Source of the DNA: an uncultured Granulosicoccaceae bacterium
GTDB lineage: Bacteria; Pseudomonadota; Gammaproteobacteria; Granulosicoccales; Granulosicoccaceae
DNA: 64,000 nucleotides
Direction: 5' to 3'
Assembly (NCBI GenBank): GCA_937930305.1
Contig: CALGLE010000020.1
Coordinates: forward strand, 180,427-244,426
The notes under the pieces are model-generated. The model did not search any database. It saw only the letters and a list, made by a program, of their open reading frames with translations, and had not been told where the DNA came from. Of the stretch, positions 27,373 to 35,215 are shown one piece after another (position 1 is the first letter of the stretch; the number at the start of each line of letters is the position of its first letter). The position numbers and the translations under genes are program-made.

Positions 27373-29412
27373 CTACCAAATGATATCACTCCACTCACCC
27401 GCTTCCCGGCGACTCAGTATGGTGCGATTTTGATAACTCGGTGATGGCGTGGCTCGATCACCATTGCTACGAATCATGCGTTCAATGGTTAAGGTTCCCA
27501 CAATTGATTTGTCCGCATCCCGTGCTCGTATGTCAGTAATCGACATTTCTAAGCGCTCAAATCGATCGATCAACTGTTTGAACAACGTGAACTGATCTCC
27601 ACCATTGGTTAAGCGTTCAATACGGGCTAAGTCACCGCGTTCTATGGCTTCTTTAAGCTGATGAAATTCCCCCACGATCAACTCAAATTCAGAATCACTG
27701 ATTGGGACTTTGGCATTTTCAACGGCTGCGCGTAAGTCATCGGCCACCACTTTTATCCGAGGATTTGGGATGCCCAATGCGCGGGCCTGTTGCATCGCAT
27801 CTCTTGCTGCCGTGAAATCACTTCTGCCGATGGCACTGGTGACATCGTCTAATAAGGTTTCTTGCTTACGACGATTCTCAGCATCATCACGAGATTTTTT
27901 AGCCTCAGCTTCGGCCGCCTCTTTGGCTTTTTTCTCATTGGCGAGGCGTGCCTGTTCAGCCTGACGGGCTTTATCGGCGCTGGCTTCTTCATCCGCCTCC
28001 ACACGCTGTCGCTCAGCCTCACGTTCGGCGACTTGTCGTTCCGTGCCCAAACGCTGTTGCTCTGCGTCCCGCTCTCTTTGCTGGGTTACCACGGAAATCG
28101 CTTCCTGGCGCGCACTTTCCGCTTTAGCCAAAGCTTCTTCGGCAGCAATTTTTTGCGCGTTTACGGCCGCTTGTTGCGATTCGAATCGTGCGTTCAGTTG
28201 TTCATAACCCCACCAAATTGCTGCGGCTATGGACACAATCAAGGCTAAGCCTAGCAAGCCACCTACTTTAAATCGATGACGATTTCTGGCGGCATCACCG
28301 GCCAATAGCCGTTGCGGCGCGGTGGAAGATCCCACGCCAGCAGAACGCGCATTGGTATCAGAATAATCTTGCGCCGCTCGCTGTTCGGCAGCGGCCATCG
28401 CTTTATCCCAGTTTTGTTCTTCCAGCCGCGTTTCATCACTAGGTGTTGATGCGAGTCGAGTTTGTTGATCCAACAAACGCTGCGTTGTCACCGAGGCGTC
28501 AGGGGGTAAATCGGTGGCAAACAAAGCCGGGATCCAATCACCTAACATTTGCGGCCTATCGGCAATGCGAACTGATAATGCCCAATCCACAGCGCGAAGA
28601 AACGCATCGGAATACGCACCTTGTCCACTCACCGCAGCAGAGGGTAACGGATCTTTTTGACCGTTTACAATGGCTAAGCTTCGCTGCGTGCTATCGGCAG
28701 GATCTTTCTGCGTAATACAGTGATAAAGCACACCCCCTAACGCGTAAATATCACTCCAGGGTCCCTGTTGTTCTTCGCTCTCTGGATTGTATTGCTCAAG
28801 CGGTGCATAGCCACTGGAAACTAAGGCCGTTAAACCGTGAGTGGCGTGACGACTGGCCATGCGTGCTGAACCAAAATCCAACAGTACCGGAGAGCCATCT
28901 TTACGCACCAGGATGTTGCCGGGTTTGATGTCGCGATGAATGAAACCTTGCCTGTGCACTTCCGATAAACCTTGTGCAATGGGTTTGATTAAACCCTTTA
29001 ACGCACTTTCGGTTCGGTTCTCAGGAACGGCAGCGTATTGTCGAAGTGACAGACCTTCTTCAAAGTCCATCACCATATAGGCGGTATTGTTCTCTTGAAA
29101 TAGCGCACTGACACGCACGATATTCGGATGTCGAAAACGCACCAAGTTGCGCGCTTCTTTCACAAATCGATCCAGCCCCCAGTGGTAGAGTTGCGCGTGA
29201 TCGTTGTGGTTAGGACGAACCCGACTGTCATCCGCACGTGCTGCAATATCCCCCGGCAAATATTCCTTGATCGCCACCCGATGCCCAAGACTGACGTCAA
29301 TCGCCAAATAAATGACTCCAAAACCGCCGCGGCCCAGCAGCCGCACGATGCGGTAATTCTGCAAACGCGAGCCCGGTGGCAGCGTATTGGCGGAGGAGGC
29401 GGTCGGTTCCAT
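27373..29412 (-). CDS. Transmembrane Hanks-type Ser/Thr protein kinase with a coiled-coil C-terminal half
   Basis: A 679-residue kinase. The catalytic domain spans about 20-295: Gly loop G-R-G-G-F-G at 27-32, Lys49 in V-A-I-K-E, helix C Glu86, catalytic loop H-R-D-I-K-P-G-N at 159-166, D-F-G at 179-181 and the S-S-G-Y-A-P-L-E-Q activation segment end. A juxtamembrane region follows, then one membrane span at about 383-402 and a long Ala/Glu/Arg/Lys coiled coil (about 405-520). The C-terminal domain (about 520-679) was not recognised and would be periplasmic if topology follows other bacterial kinases. All catalytic residues are present, so it should be active. No partner phosphatase gene is adjacent. 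Confidence 0.92.
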   Translation of the reverse strand: MEPTASSANTLPPGSRLQNYRIVRLLGRGGFGVIYLAIDVSLGHRVAIKEYLPGDIAARADDSRVRPNHNDHAQLYHWGLDRFVKEARNLVRFRHPNIVRVSALFQENNTAYMVMDFEEGLSLRQYAAVPENRTESALKGLIKPIAQGLSEVHRQGFIHRDIKPGNILVRKDGSPVLLDFGSARMASRHATHGLTALVSSGYAPLEQYNPESEEQQGPWSDIYALGGVLYHCITQKDPADSTQRSLAIVNGQKDPLPSAAVSGQGAYSDAFLRAVDWALSVRIADRPQMLGDWIPALFATDLPPDASVTTQRLLDQQTRLASTPSDETRLEEQNWDKAMAAAEQRAAQDYSDTNARSAGVGSSTAPQRLLAGDAARNRHRFKVGGLLGLALIVSIAAAIWWGYEQLNARFESQQAAVNAQKIAAEEALAKAESARQEAISVVTQQRERDAEQQRLGTERQVAEREAERQRVEADEEASADKARQAEQARLANEKKAKEAAEAEAKKSRDDAENRRKQETLLDDVTSAIGRSDFTAARDAMQQARALGIPNPRIKVVADDLRAAVENAKVPISDSEFELIVGEFHQLKEAIERGDLARIERLTNGGDQFTLFKQLIDRFERLEMSITDIRARDADKSIVGTLTIERMIRSNGDRATPSPSYQNRTILSRREAGEWSDIIW

Positions 29413-29627
29413 GATCGTCGCTGGACGCTATAGATTTAGGGTATGAGCGGAATTGTAGTCACTCACAACCGTGCTGCGTTCACAAAATGGGCGTGTCATG
29501 ACAAAAATTCAGCATTTCCTAGTAGTCGGCCGATAACCAAGCAGGAACGCCGCGTTGTTATAGGCCAGGCACACTTTACGCCATCCCTTTTCACTCGAAA
29601 TCCATATCAGCAGGACCGTCATCAAAC

Positions 29628-31067
29628 ATGAAGACAGCTAACGAACATCTACAGCAGTACATCGACGAACAAGATGCTGCAGAGCGTATGTTACCCATGG
29701 TGGGCACGCTTTATCGCCAACGCGGCGTCATTGTCACAGTTTTCGGCAGAAAATTGCTCAGCTCTTCCACCATCGACATCATCAAAGCCCACCGATTGGC
29801 CCGCCAAACCGTTAATGACAAAGTGTCGGTGGAAGAGACCATGAAGGTGCTTGAAGCCATTGTGGCCACAAAGCCAGGCTCGTGTCGGATTGATTTGGGG
29901 CTACTGACGGTAAAAGCTCGCGGTGTGGGCAGTTTGAACGATGAAGATTTTGTTGCCGAACACGTGGGCAAAGTGCTCGCTCACATTCCACAAACCGTGT
30001 CGTTGTTGGACGAGCCACGCGACATCGTGTTGTACGGTTTTGGTCGAATTGGTCGAATCATGGCTCGATTACTCATCGAGCGCACCACATCGGCCAACCC
30101 GTTGCGGCTTCGCGCCATTGTCGTGCGCGGTGGGCGCGATGGTGATTTGCAAAAGCGAGCCAGCTTATTGCGTCGCGACTCGATTCATGGGCCCTTCAAT
30201 GGTGACATCACCGTTGATGAAGAGAACTCTGCCATCATCGCAAACGGTAACTTCATTAAAGTGATTTACGCGAATCAACCCGAAGACATTGATTACGGTG
30301 ACTACGGTATTAGCGATGCATTAATCGTGGACAACACGGGTATCTTTAAAGACGAAGCCGCTTTGTCGCGACACCTAGTGCCCGGGGCTTCTCGAGTGCT
30401 GCTGACAGCCCCCGCCGGTGGTGCAATCAAAAACATCGTATTCGGCGTTAATGAATCCGATGTAAAAGAGGACGATAAAATTGTGTGTGCTGCAAGCTGC
30501 ACGACTAACGCCATCACGCCAGTGCTTAAGGCCATTAACGATGAATACGGTATTCAAAATGGACACGTCGAAACGGTTCATTCCTACACCAACGATCAAA
30601 ACCTAATCGACAACTATCACACTGCAGAACGTCGCGGCCGCAGTGCCCCCTTGAACATGGTACTGACCTCTACAGGCGCTGCCAAAGCGGTGTCCAAGGC
30701 GTTGCCTGAATTGGAAGGTAAGTTAACCGGCAATGCCATTCGTGTTCCAACGCCAAACGTCTCGATGGCTGTGTGTAACTTGAATCTTGACAAGGCGACT
30801 GACCGGGACGCCCTAAACGCGTACATGCGAGAGGTCGCCTTCAATGGTGACTTAAAGCAGCAGATAGATTATTCGTTTTCGACCGAAGTGGTTTCGTCCG
30901 ATTTCGTTGGCACGCCAGAGCCTGCCATTTTCGATTCAGTGGCTACGATTGTGGATGGGAACCGATGCGTGTTGTATGTGTGGTACGACAATGAGTACGG
31001 CTACAGCACGCAAGTGCTGCGTGTACTGCAATTAATGGCGGGTTTACACATTCAGAACGTGCCCTAA
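29628..31067 (+). CDS. gap: Glyceraldehyde-3-phosphate dehydrogenase, long form
   Basis: A 479-residue GAPDH, longer than the standard ~335 residues by an N-terminal extension of about 130. The catalytic core starts around residue 130 with L-Y-G-F-G-R-I-G-R (NAD site, 137-143). The active-site Cys291 is in A-A-S-C-T-T-N-A, followed by H-S-Y-T-N-D-Q and W-Y-D-N-E-Y-G-Y-S at the C-terminus. Long GAPDHs of this kind occur in Pseudomonas and relatives beside a normal one. They are linked to central carbon metabolism; which direction this one works in is not visible. Transcribed alone, facing the DUF4159 gene across a perfect inverted repeat. Confidence 0.93.
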   Translation: MKTANEHLQQYIDEQDAAERMLPMVGTLYRQRGVIVTVFGRKLLSSSTIDIIKAHRLARQTVNDKVSVEETMKVLEAIVATKPGSCRIDLGLLTVKARGVGSLNDEDFVAEHVGKVLAHIPQTVSLLDEPRDIVLYGFGRIGRIMARLLIERTTSANPLRLRAIVVRGGRDGDLQKRASLLRRDSIHGPFNGDITVDEENSAIIANGNFIKVIYANQPEDIDYGDYGISDALIVDNTGIFKDEAALSRHLVPGASRVLLTAPAGGAIKNIVFGVNESDVKEDDKIVCAASCTTNAITPVLKAINDEYGIQNGHVETVHSYTNDQNLIDNYHTAERRGRSAPLNMVLTSTGAAKAVSKALPELEGKLTGNAIRVPTPNVSMAVCNLNLDKATDRDALNAYMREVAFNGDLKQQIDYSFSTEVVSSDFVGTPEPAIFDSVATIVDGNRCVLYVWYDNEYGYSTQVLRVLQLMAGLHIQNVP

Positions 31068-31089
31068 TCTCTTCGGTAATAACGCACGA

Positions 31090-31127
31090 AGCTGGGTTAA
31101 CGGCTAAGCACGCACGTTAACCCAGCT
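31090..31127. terminator. Perfect 13-bp inverted repeat between convergent genes, possible bidirectional transcription barrier
   Basis: AGCTGGGTTAACG (31090-31102), 12-base loop, CGTTAACCCAGCT (31115-31127). It lies between the gap stop (31067) and the end of the DUF4159 gene (31140). There is no T run on either side, so a rho-independent role is uncertain. Confidence 0.5.
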
Positions 31128-31139
31128 CAATGCAATGCA

Positions 31140-32048
31140 TCAATGCGTCATACCATACAAAACGTAGTTAACACCTAACCGGTAAGCAGTCGCTGTGTAC
31201 AGCGCGCTGTACTCTTCCATGTCTGCATGCTCCCACGCATCGCCCAAGTCCATATTCCAATTCACCACCACCATCACTCGGCCCTCATCGTCTAAGATGC
31301 CGCGCCATTGAGGCCGTTGCCGAGAGGCGTTACTTTCCACCACGGAAGGTGCTTTCGAGATAGGCAATTCCCAAGTCTCGCCTGGGTTCAAACACAATGC
31401 CCGTAGCCCAGGAATTTGAATAAAGTCTTCTATGGGAAAATGCACATTGAATATTTCATGTGTGGGCGGTAAATCGATAATTTCCCGATCAGGAAATACG
31501 CGCGTCATCCAGCCTTCAAATTGTTCCCATTGATAGCGGCCGTGAAAATCATCCACTAATAAAAATCCGCCCCGCAGTAAATACTCACGCAGATTATCCG
31601 CTTCTGGGTCAGTGAATGAGGCGAAGCCAGCTTCCACCACATACAACATGGGGAAATCATAAATTCGTTCGTCCAACAGAGATATGGATTGGCTATCTTC
31701 ATTGGTATCCACCTCAGTGAGTCGCTTCATTGCCGCAATAAAATGAGGCTCTGACTCGGAACAATCGGCTTGCCAATGCGGGTAACCGATGTGATCCCCG
31801 AGGGCATCGATCGCTCGTTGGTTATCGGCAAAAATTAATCGAGAAAAGGTGAATTCTCCATTCGCTACACCAGGCAACGCCGATGGGCATTGCGGGCGTT
31901 GAGGAGAGGTGCAGATGGCCAGCTCAGCCGCATTTGCTGCCGAGCTCAACAATCCCGTTGCCACGAAACTCAGCACGCCCAAAGCGCCTTGCCTACCCAG
32001 CCGACGAATTTTATTGGCTATCCCAGCTTTGATTTGTTTCGTGGTCAT
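31140..32048 (-). CDS. Exported DUF4159 domain protein
   Basis: ATG 32048 gives 302 residues with a twin-basic N-terminus, a hydrophobic signal (G-V-L-S-F-V-A-T-G-L-L-S-S) and a cleavage site near A-N-A. The longer frame to 32234 reads through the xylB start region and is not needed. The mature part matches DUF4159: F-T-F-S-R-L-I-F-A-D, F-P-M-L-Y-V-V-E-A-G, the R-E-Y-L-L-R-G-G-F-L-L-V-D-D-F-H-G block and the conserved V-N-W-N-M-D-L-G-D-A-W-E near the end. DUF4159 is usually attached to large membrane proteins with von Willebrand-like domains; here it is a free periplasmic protein. Function unknown. It is divergent from xylB by 57 bp. Confidence 0.8.
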   Translation of the reverse strand: MTTKQIKAGIANKIRRLGRQGALGVLSFVATGLLSSAANAAELAICTSPQRPQCPSALPGVANGEFTFSRLIFADNQRAIDALGDHIGYPHWQADCSESEPHFIAAMKRLTEVDTNEDSQSISLLDERIYDFPMLYVVEAGFASFTDPEADNLREYLLRGGFLLVDDFHGRYQWEQFEGWMTRVFPDREIIDLPPTHEIFNVHFPIEDFIQIPGLRALCLNPGETWELPISKAPSVVESNASRQRPQWRGILDDEGRVMVVVNWNMDLGDAWEHADMEEYSALYTATAYRLGVNYVLYGMTH

Positions 32049-32105
32049 ACTAATGAGGCTAGACTGTTGCCGGATTACAGGCAACCGATAACGGCAGAGT
32101 ATTTC

Positions 32106-33554
32106 ATGTATGTAGGAATTGATCTTGGAACCTCCAGTGTGAAAACGCTGCTGGTGGATGAGCAACAAACGATCATCGCCACAGCTTCTTACGAGCTCTC
32201 GGTTCAACGACCGCTTCCGGGTTGGTCCGAACAAGATCCCAACAGCTGGATAAAAGGCATCGAAGCCACATTAAGCGAAATTCAGTCCAAGCACGGTGCT
32301 GCCCTGGCGGGCGTTAAAGGCATTGGCCTATCCGGTCAGCAACACGGTGCTACATTGATAGACAAAGCCGGACAGCCCTTACGCGCCTGCATACTTTGGA
32401 ACGATACCCGTAGCCATGTACAAGCCGCCAAACTCGACACCGCTCAATCACGAGACATCACCGGAAACATTTTGTTCCCTGGATTTACCGCGCCAAAACT
32501 GGCTTGGGTAGCAGAGAACGAACCGGAAATTTTTGCCCAGGTTGCAAAAGTTCTCCTGCCTAAGGACTATGCCCGGCTATGGCTAACCGGTGAATACGTA
32601 GGTGATCAGTCCGATTCAGCGGGCACCGGTTGGTTGGACGTGGCCAAACGTGAATGGAACGAGGAACTGCTGAGCGCCTGTGGTTTAAGCATGGACCAAA
32701 TGCCATCCTTGGTTGAAGGCTCAGAAAGCTCCGGCACCTTACGCGCCGCATTAGCTGCGCAATTTGGCATGTCAGCAAGCGTTGTGGTAGCCGGTGGCGC
32801 AGGCGACAACGCAGCTTCCGCCTGCGGTATGGGCAATGTGAAGCCCGGAGATGCGTTTGTCTCTTTAGGAACGTCTGGCGTACTTTTCGCCAGTAACGAA
32901 TCCTATCGCCCGAATGCTGACAGCGCGGTGCATACGTTCTGCCACGCCGTACCCAATACTTGGCATCAAATGGGCGTGATTTTATCCGCGGCCGATTCGT
33001 TAACTTGGCTGAGCCGAATCACCGGTCATTCAGCTAAAGAGCTGACCGCCGCATTAACCCCTGATTCAGCCGCCGCCGTGCGAGAACTGTTCTTGCCCTA
33101 TTTGGGTGGCGAACGCACACCACACAATGACGCCAATGTGCGTGCAGGCTTTCTCGGCTTATCGCACGATGTCGATGTGAATCAGCTAACTCGCGCCGTT
33201 CTGCAAGGCGTCACCTTCGCGTTTAAAGATTCGCAGCAAGCGCTGCTGAGTTCAGGAACGAATCTGACCAGCGCTTATGTGATTGGTGGCGGAAGCCGAT
33301 CTGATTACTGGGTGCAATTATTGGCAAACGTATTGAACATACCTATGCATCTGACCGATGCTGGGGATGTCGGTGCCGGTTTTGGAGCTGCACGATTGGC
33401 CCGACTAGCCGTGACGAATGAATCGGTAGCCGATGTCTGTTACGCACCACCCATCGCTAAAACCGTTGAGCCAGATACCAACAACGGCTTCGAGACCTTT
33501 GACGCCACTTACCAGAAGTATCGCGCTGCCTATGAGCCGAATCGAGGGTTTTAA
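32106..33554 (+). CDS. xylB: Xylulokinase
   Basis: A 482-residue FGGY kinase that phosphorylates D-xylulose to D-xylulose 5-phosphate. From ATG 32106 it follows E. coli XylB closely, as I recall it: M-Y-V-G-I-D-L-G-T-S-S-V-K, P-x-W-S-E-Q-D-P, G-L-S-G-Q-Q-H-G-A-T-L, I-L-W-N-D-T-R, P-G-F-T-A-P-K-L, V-L-L-P-K-D-Y, the catalytic Asp in G-G-A-G-D-N-A-A, S-L-G-T-S-G-V and the second-domain A-V-H-T-F-C-H-A. The frame extends upstream to 31890, but that part is the shadow of the DUF4159 gene. No xylose isomerase or xylose transporter is adjacent, so it may serve xylulose arising from xylitol or arabitol. Confidence 0.94.
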   Translation: MYVGIDLGTSSVKTLLVDEQQTIIATASYELSVQRPLPGWSEQDPNSWIKGIEATLSEIQSKHGAALAGVKGIGLSGQQHGATLIDKAGQPLRACILWNDTRSHVQAAKLDTAQSRDITGNILFPGFTAPKLAWVAENEPEIFAQVAKVLLPKDYARLWLTGEYVGDQSDSAGTGWLDVAKREWNEELLSACGLSMDQMPSLVEGSESSGTLRAALAAQFGMSASVVVAGGAGDNAASACGMGNVKPGDAFVSLGTSGVLFASNESYRPNADSAVHTFCHAVPNTWHQMGVILSAADSLTWLSRITGHSAKELTAALTPDSAAAVRELFLPYLGGERTPHNDANVRAGFLGLSHDVDVNQLTRAVLQGVTFAFKDSQQALLSSGTNLTSAYVIGGGSRSDYWVQLLANVLNIPMHLTDAGDVGAGFGAARLARLAVTNESVADVCYAPPIAKTVEPDTNNGFETFDATYQKYRAAYEPNRGF

Positions 33555-33588
33555 ATCTTTTCAGCCACCGCCGCGCCGTAGGTATGGC

Positions 33589-33777
33589 CTAACTTTCTGT
33601 TTCCCGCCTGTCACGAACTCGTCGATCTTCGCCTTTAGACGGTGCGGGTTCAGAATTCACACGGCGATCTGGCACAACGCGTTCTTCAAGCGCCTCTTCC
33701 AGCTGAGAAACCGTCGGCGTTGGCAGCACTTGGATCTCAACCTGGTCGGACTTGGCTCGTTTCACTTTCGCTGACAT
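33589..33777 (-). CDS. Small Arg-rich hypothetical protein
   Basis: A 62-residue frame from ATG 33777, starting M-S-A-K-V-K-R-A-K-S and ending in a charged tail with R-V-V-P-D-R-R-V and D-R-R-V-R-D-R-R. It fills the gap after xylB on the opposite strand. Composition looks like a real small protein rather than a shadow, because no gene overlaps it, but there is no clear ribosome binding site. No function is proposed. Confidence 0.4.
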   Translation of the reverse strand: MSAKVKRAKSDQVEIQVLPTPTVSQLEEALEERVVPDRRVNSEPAPSKGEDRRVRDRRETES

Positions 33778-33862
33778 GAACAATTATGACCGAATTTGTT
33801 AAATCAGACCGTAACCTAACGGAATGGAAAAATCCAGCATATTGTGTTTGAAGTTCATTGCA

Positions 33863-33880
33863 ACCACTACAGGTAGTGGT
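33863..33880. repeat. 8-bp perfect inverted repeat with a 2-base centre
   Basis: ACCACTAC, AG, GTAGTGGT at 33863-33880. The two-base centre is too short for a hairpin loop without opening the stem, so a protein binding dyad is as likely. It lies just left of the tRNA-tail repeat in otherwise unannotated DNA. Confidence 0.5.
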
Positions 33881-33893
33881 GGGGATGAACTAT

Positions 33894-33984
33894 ATCCCTC
33901 CCTTGTTGTACCTGGGGAGTTTTGTACGGGCACAAAAAAACCCACGCTTGGTGGGCTTTCTGATTTGGCGGAGAGGGAGGGATT
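33894..33984 (-). repeat. Duplicated tRNA-Ser 3' tail and downstream flank (copy 1)
   Basis: Positions 33894-33984 repeat 34076-34166 with one mismatch (33912 against 34094), a shift of 182 bp. The copy contains the last 19 nt of tRNA-Ser including CCA (33966-33984, read leftward), the tRNA terminator hairpin (33934-33955) and the flank beyond it. It has no 5' part of a tRNA, so it cannot make a tRNA. Confidence 0.92.
33934..33955 (-). terminator. Duplicate rho-independent terminator
   Basis: Leftward: CCCAC, loop of five, GTGGG, then seven T (plus-strand A run 33934-33940). It is identical to the terminator at 34116-34137 and comes with the 91-bp repeat. Confidence 0.75.
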
Positions 33985-34075
33985 GCTGCGGCCATCCTGG
34001 CCTTGGGGCTGCGCCCCCGCGCTTTGCGCGGCGCAAATCGCCTGTCCTGGCGATTTGTCGAACCCCGGGGTTCTC
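33985..34075. repeat. Hairpin-dense GC-rich spacer between the two tRNA-tail repeats
   Basis: The 91-bp spacer is a chain of five inverted repeats: GGCC/GGCC (33990-34002), GGGGC/GCCCC (34005-34017), CCGCGC/GCGCGG (34017-34031), CAAATCGCC/GGCGATTTG (34034-34057, 9-bp perfect arms) and the 14-bp palindrome GAACCCCGGGGTTC (34060-34073). Read leftward, it begins with CCCCGGGGTTCGA, close to the T-arm start of the tRNA. The unit therefore looks like a tRNA 3' end interrupted in its T-loop by a structured insert. Confidence 0.8.
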
Positions 34076-34166
34076 ATCCCTCCCTTGTTGTACTTGGGGA
34101 GTTTTGTACGGGCACAAAAAAACCCACGCTTGGTGGGCTTTCTGATTTGGCGGAGAGGGAGGGATT
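34076..34166 (-). repeat. Tail and downstream flank of tRNA-Ser (copy 2, attached to the intact gene)
   Basis: The 91-bp partner of 33894-33984. It includes the last 19 nt of the functional tRNA-Ser gene (34148-34166) and its terminator. The two copies differ at a single base. Confidence 0.92.
34116..34137 (-). terminator. Rho-independent terminator of tRNA-Ser
   Basis: Leftward after the CCA end: stem CCCAC/GTGGG (34123-34127 and 34133-34137), loop of five, then seven T on the minus strand (34116-34122). Confidence 0.85.
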
Positions 34167-34237
34167 CGAACCCCCGGACGGTTTAACCCGTCAACGGTTT
34201 TCAAGACCGCCGCATTCGACCACTCTGCCACCTCTCC
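34148..34237 (-). tRNA. tRNA-Ser(UGA)
   Basis: A 90-nt leftward tRNA with encoded CCA. Acceptor GGAGAGG (34237-34231) pairs with CCTCTCC, followed by discriminator G and CCA (34148-34150). The anticodon loop C-T-T-G-A-A-A lies between GCGGT and ACCGT and gives anticodon TGA. The long variable arm (TTGACGGGTTAAACCGTC region) is the class II hallmark of serine tRNA, and the T-loop reads GGTTCGAAT. It decodes UCA, UCG and UCU serine codons depending on modification. A duplicate of its 3' tail lies downstream. Confidence 0.96.
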
Positions 34238-34247
34238 GGAGCCGGCT

Positions 34248-34253
34248 ATTATA
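34248..34253 (-). promoter_or_regulatory. Consensus -10 box of the tRNA-Ser gene
   Basis: TATAAT on the minus strand, ending 10 bp before the tRNA 5' end at 34237. No good -35 match is at the right distance, so the upstream element is weak or activator-dependent. Confidence 0.6.
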
Positions 34254-34260
34254 CAATAAT

Positions 34261-34300
34261 GTGAACCAAATACACCACTTTCGGGGGGCTTTTGGTTCAC
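34261..34300. promoter_or_regulatory. 10-bp inverted repeat with 20-bp spacer between tRNA-Ser and the BI-1 family gene
   Basis: GTGAACCAAA (34261-34270) and TTTGGTTCAC (34291-34300) are perfect complements with 20 bp between, so the half-site starts are 30 bp apart, close to three helical turns. It lies in the upstream region shared by the leftward tRNA and the rightward membrane protein gene. Confidence 0.5.
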
Positions 34301-34376
34301 AAATTCATACCGGCTTGAAGTTTGCGAACGAAATCCCTACCTTTCATGTTTGAAAAGCCGATAACTTATTGATGGC

Positions 34377-34400
34377 GTTTCGTTTTACACTGTACGAAAC
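34377..34400. promoter_or_regulatory. Inverted repeat in the leader of the BI-1 family gene
   Basis: GTTTCGT (34377-34383), ten bases, ACGAAAC (34394-34400): perfect 7-bp arms, ending about 30 bp before the start codon and 16 bp before the AGGAG ribosome binding site. Could be an operator or a leader hairpin. Confidence 0.4.
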
Positions 34401-34431
34401 CTTGTATCGATTCTTTAGGAGATAAAACCGC

Positions 34432-35094
34432 ATGCAGAACACAGGACCAATAGTCCGTACTCAGGAAAGCGCACTTTCCACCAATAAAGTCTTGCGCAAT
34501 ACCTACTCGCTATTGGCCATGACATTGTTGTTTAGCGCAGCGATGGCTGGCGTAGCAATGATGTTTGATCTAGGCCGTGGTGTTGGGATGGCTGCTTTTT
34601 TCGGCGCTATCGCATTAATCTGGTTTGTGCTGCCACGAGTTGAAAATTCTTCAGCTGGTATTTATGTGGTCTTCGCTTTCACGGGTTTACTCGGGCTTGC
34701 GATTGGGCCAACCGTTGAGTACTACCTGAATTATCCAAACGGCTCCCAAATTGTTGCTACCGCTATGGGCGGCACCGGCGCTATCTTTTTAGGGCTAAGC
34801 GCATACGTCTTAACCACACGCAAAGACTTCTCATTTATGGGCGGCTTTTTGGCCATCGGGTTTGTTGTGGTGTTGGTGGCGATGATCGCCAATTTATTCA
34901 TGCAAATCGCAGCCCTTCAAGTGGTTATCTCTGCAGCGGTTATCATGATCATGAGCGGATTTATTTTGTTTGACACCAGCCGAATCATTAATGGTGGCGA
35001 AACGAATTATTTACGTGCCACGGTCAGTCTGTTTTTAAACATCTACAACATCTTTCACAACTTGTTGTTCCTACTGGGCATGGGCGACGACTAG
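34432..35094 (+). CDS. Bax inhibitor-1 (YccA/TMBIM) family membrane protein
   Basis: A 220-residue inner membrane protein with about seven spans and the BI-1 family pattern: N-terminal N-K-V-L-R-N-T-Y-S-L-L-A-M-T, central A-L-S/G-rich spans, and the C-terminal D-T-S-R-I-I-N-G-G-E-T-N-Y-L-R-A-T-V-S-L-F-L-N-I-Y-N-I-F that carries the conserved Asp and Leu-Tyr motif. E. coli YccA binds and modulates FtsH. The AGGAG at 34418 supports the start. It is transcribed alone and ends at a hairpin terminator. Confidence 0.93.
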   Translation: MQNTGPIVRTQESALSTNKVLRNTYSLLAMTLLFSAAMAGVAMMFDLGRGVGMAAFFGAIALIWFVLPRVENSSAGIYVVFAFTGLLGLAIGPTVEYYLNYPNGSQIVATAMGGTGAIFLGLSAYVLTTRKDFSFMGGFLAIGFVVVLVAMIANLFMQIAALQVVISAAVIMIMSGFILFDTSRIINGGETNYLRATVSLFLNIYNIFHNLLFLLGMGDD

Positions 35095-35142
35095 TCGCCC
35101 CGCACATCGGCAGCTGTTAACGCCGGCTGGGAATGTTACTGT

Positions 35143-35171
35143 CGGGTCGCGTTATGCGGCCCGATTTGTTT
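35143..35171 (+). terminator. Rho-independent terminator after the BI-1 family gene
   Basis: CGGGTCGC (35143-35150), loop GTTAT, GCGGCCCG (35156-35163) with one G-U pair, then ATTTGTTT. The tail is imperfect, so efficiency may be moderate. Confidence 0.65.
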
Positions 35172-35215
35172 GAACTCATCCACCATTCTTCCATTTCTGA
35201 CTAAAGAGCACTTTG

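Noticed and set aside
33894..34166. Attachment sites (attL/attR) of an integrated element
   Set aside because: The repeats are only 182 bp apart and enclose no integrase or cargo, so a classical genomic island is not supported; a smaller repeat element is kept as a finding.
33824..34353. Several overlapping open frames on both strands around the tRNA-Ser repeats
   Set aside because: They arise because the 91-bp repeat and its reverse complement lack stops; they overlap a tRNA gene and its terminators.
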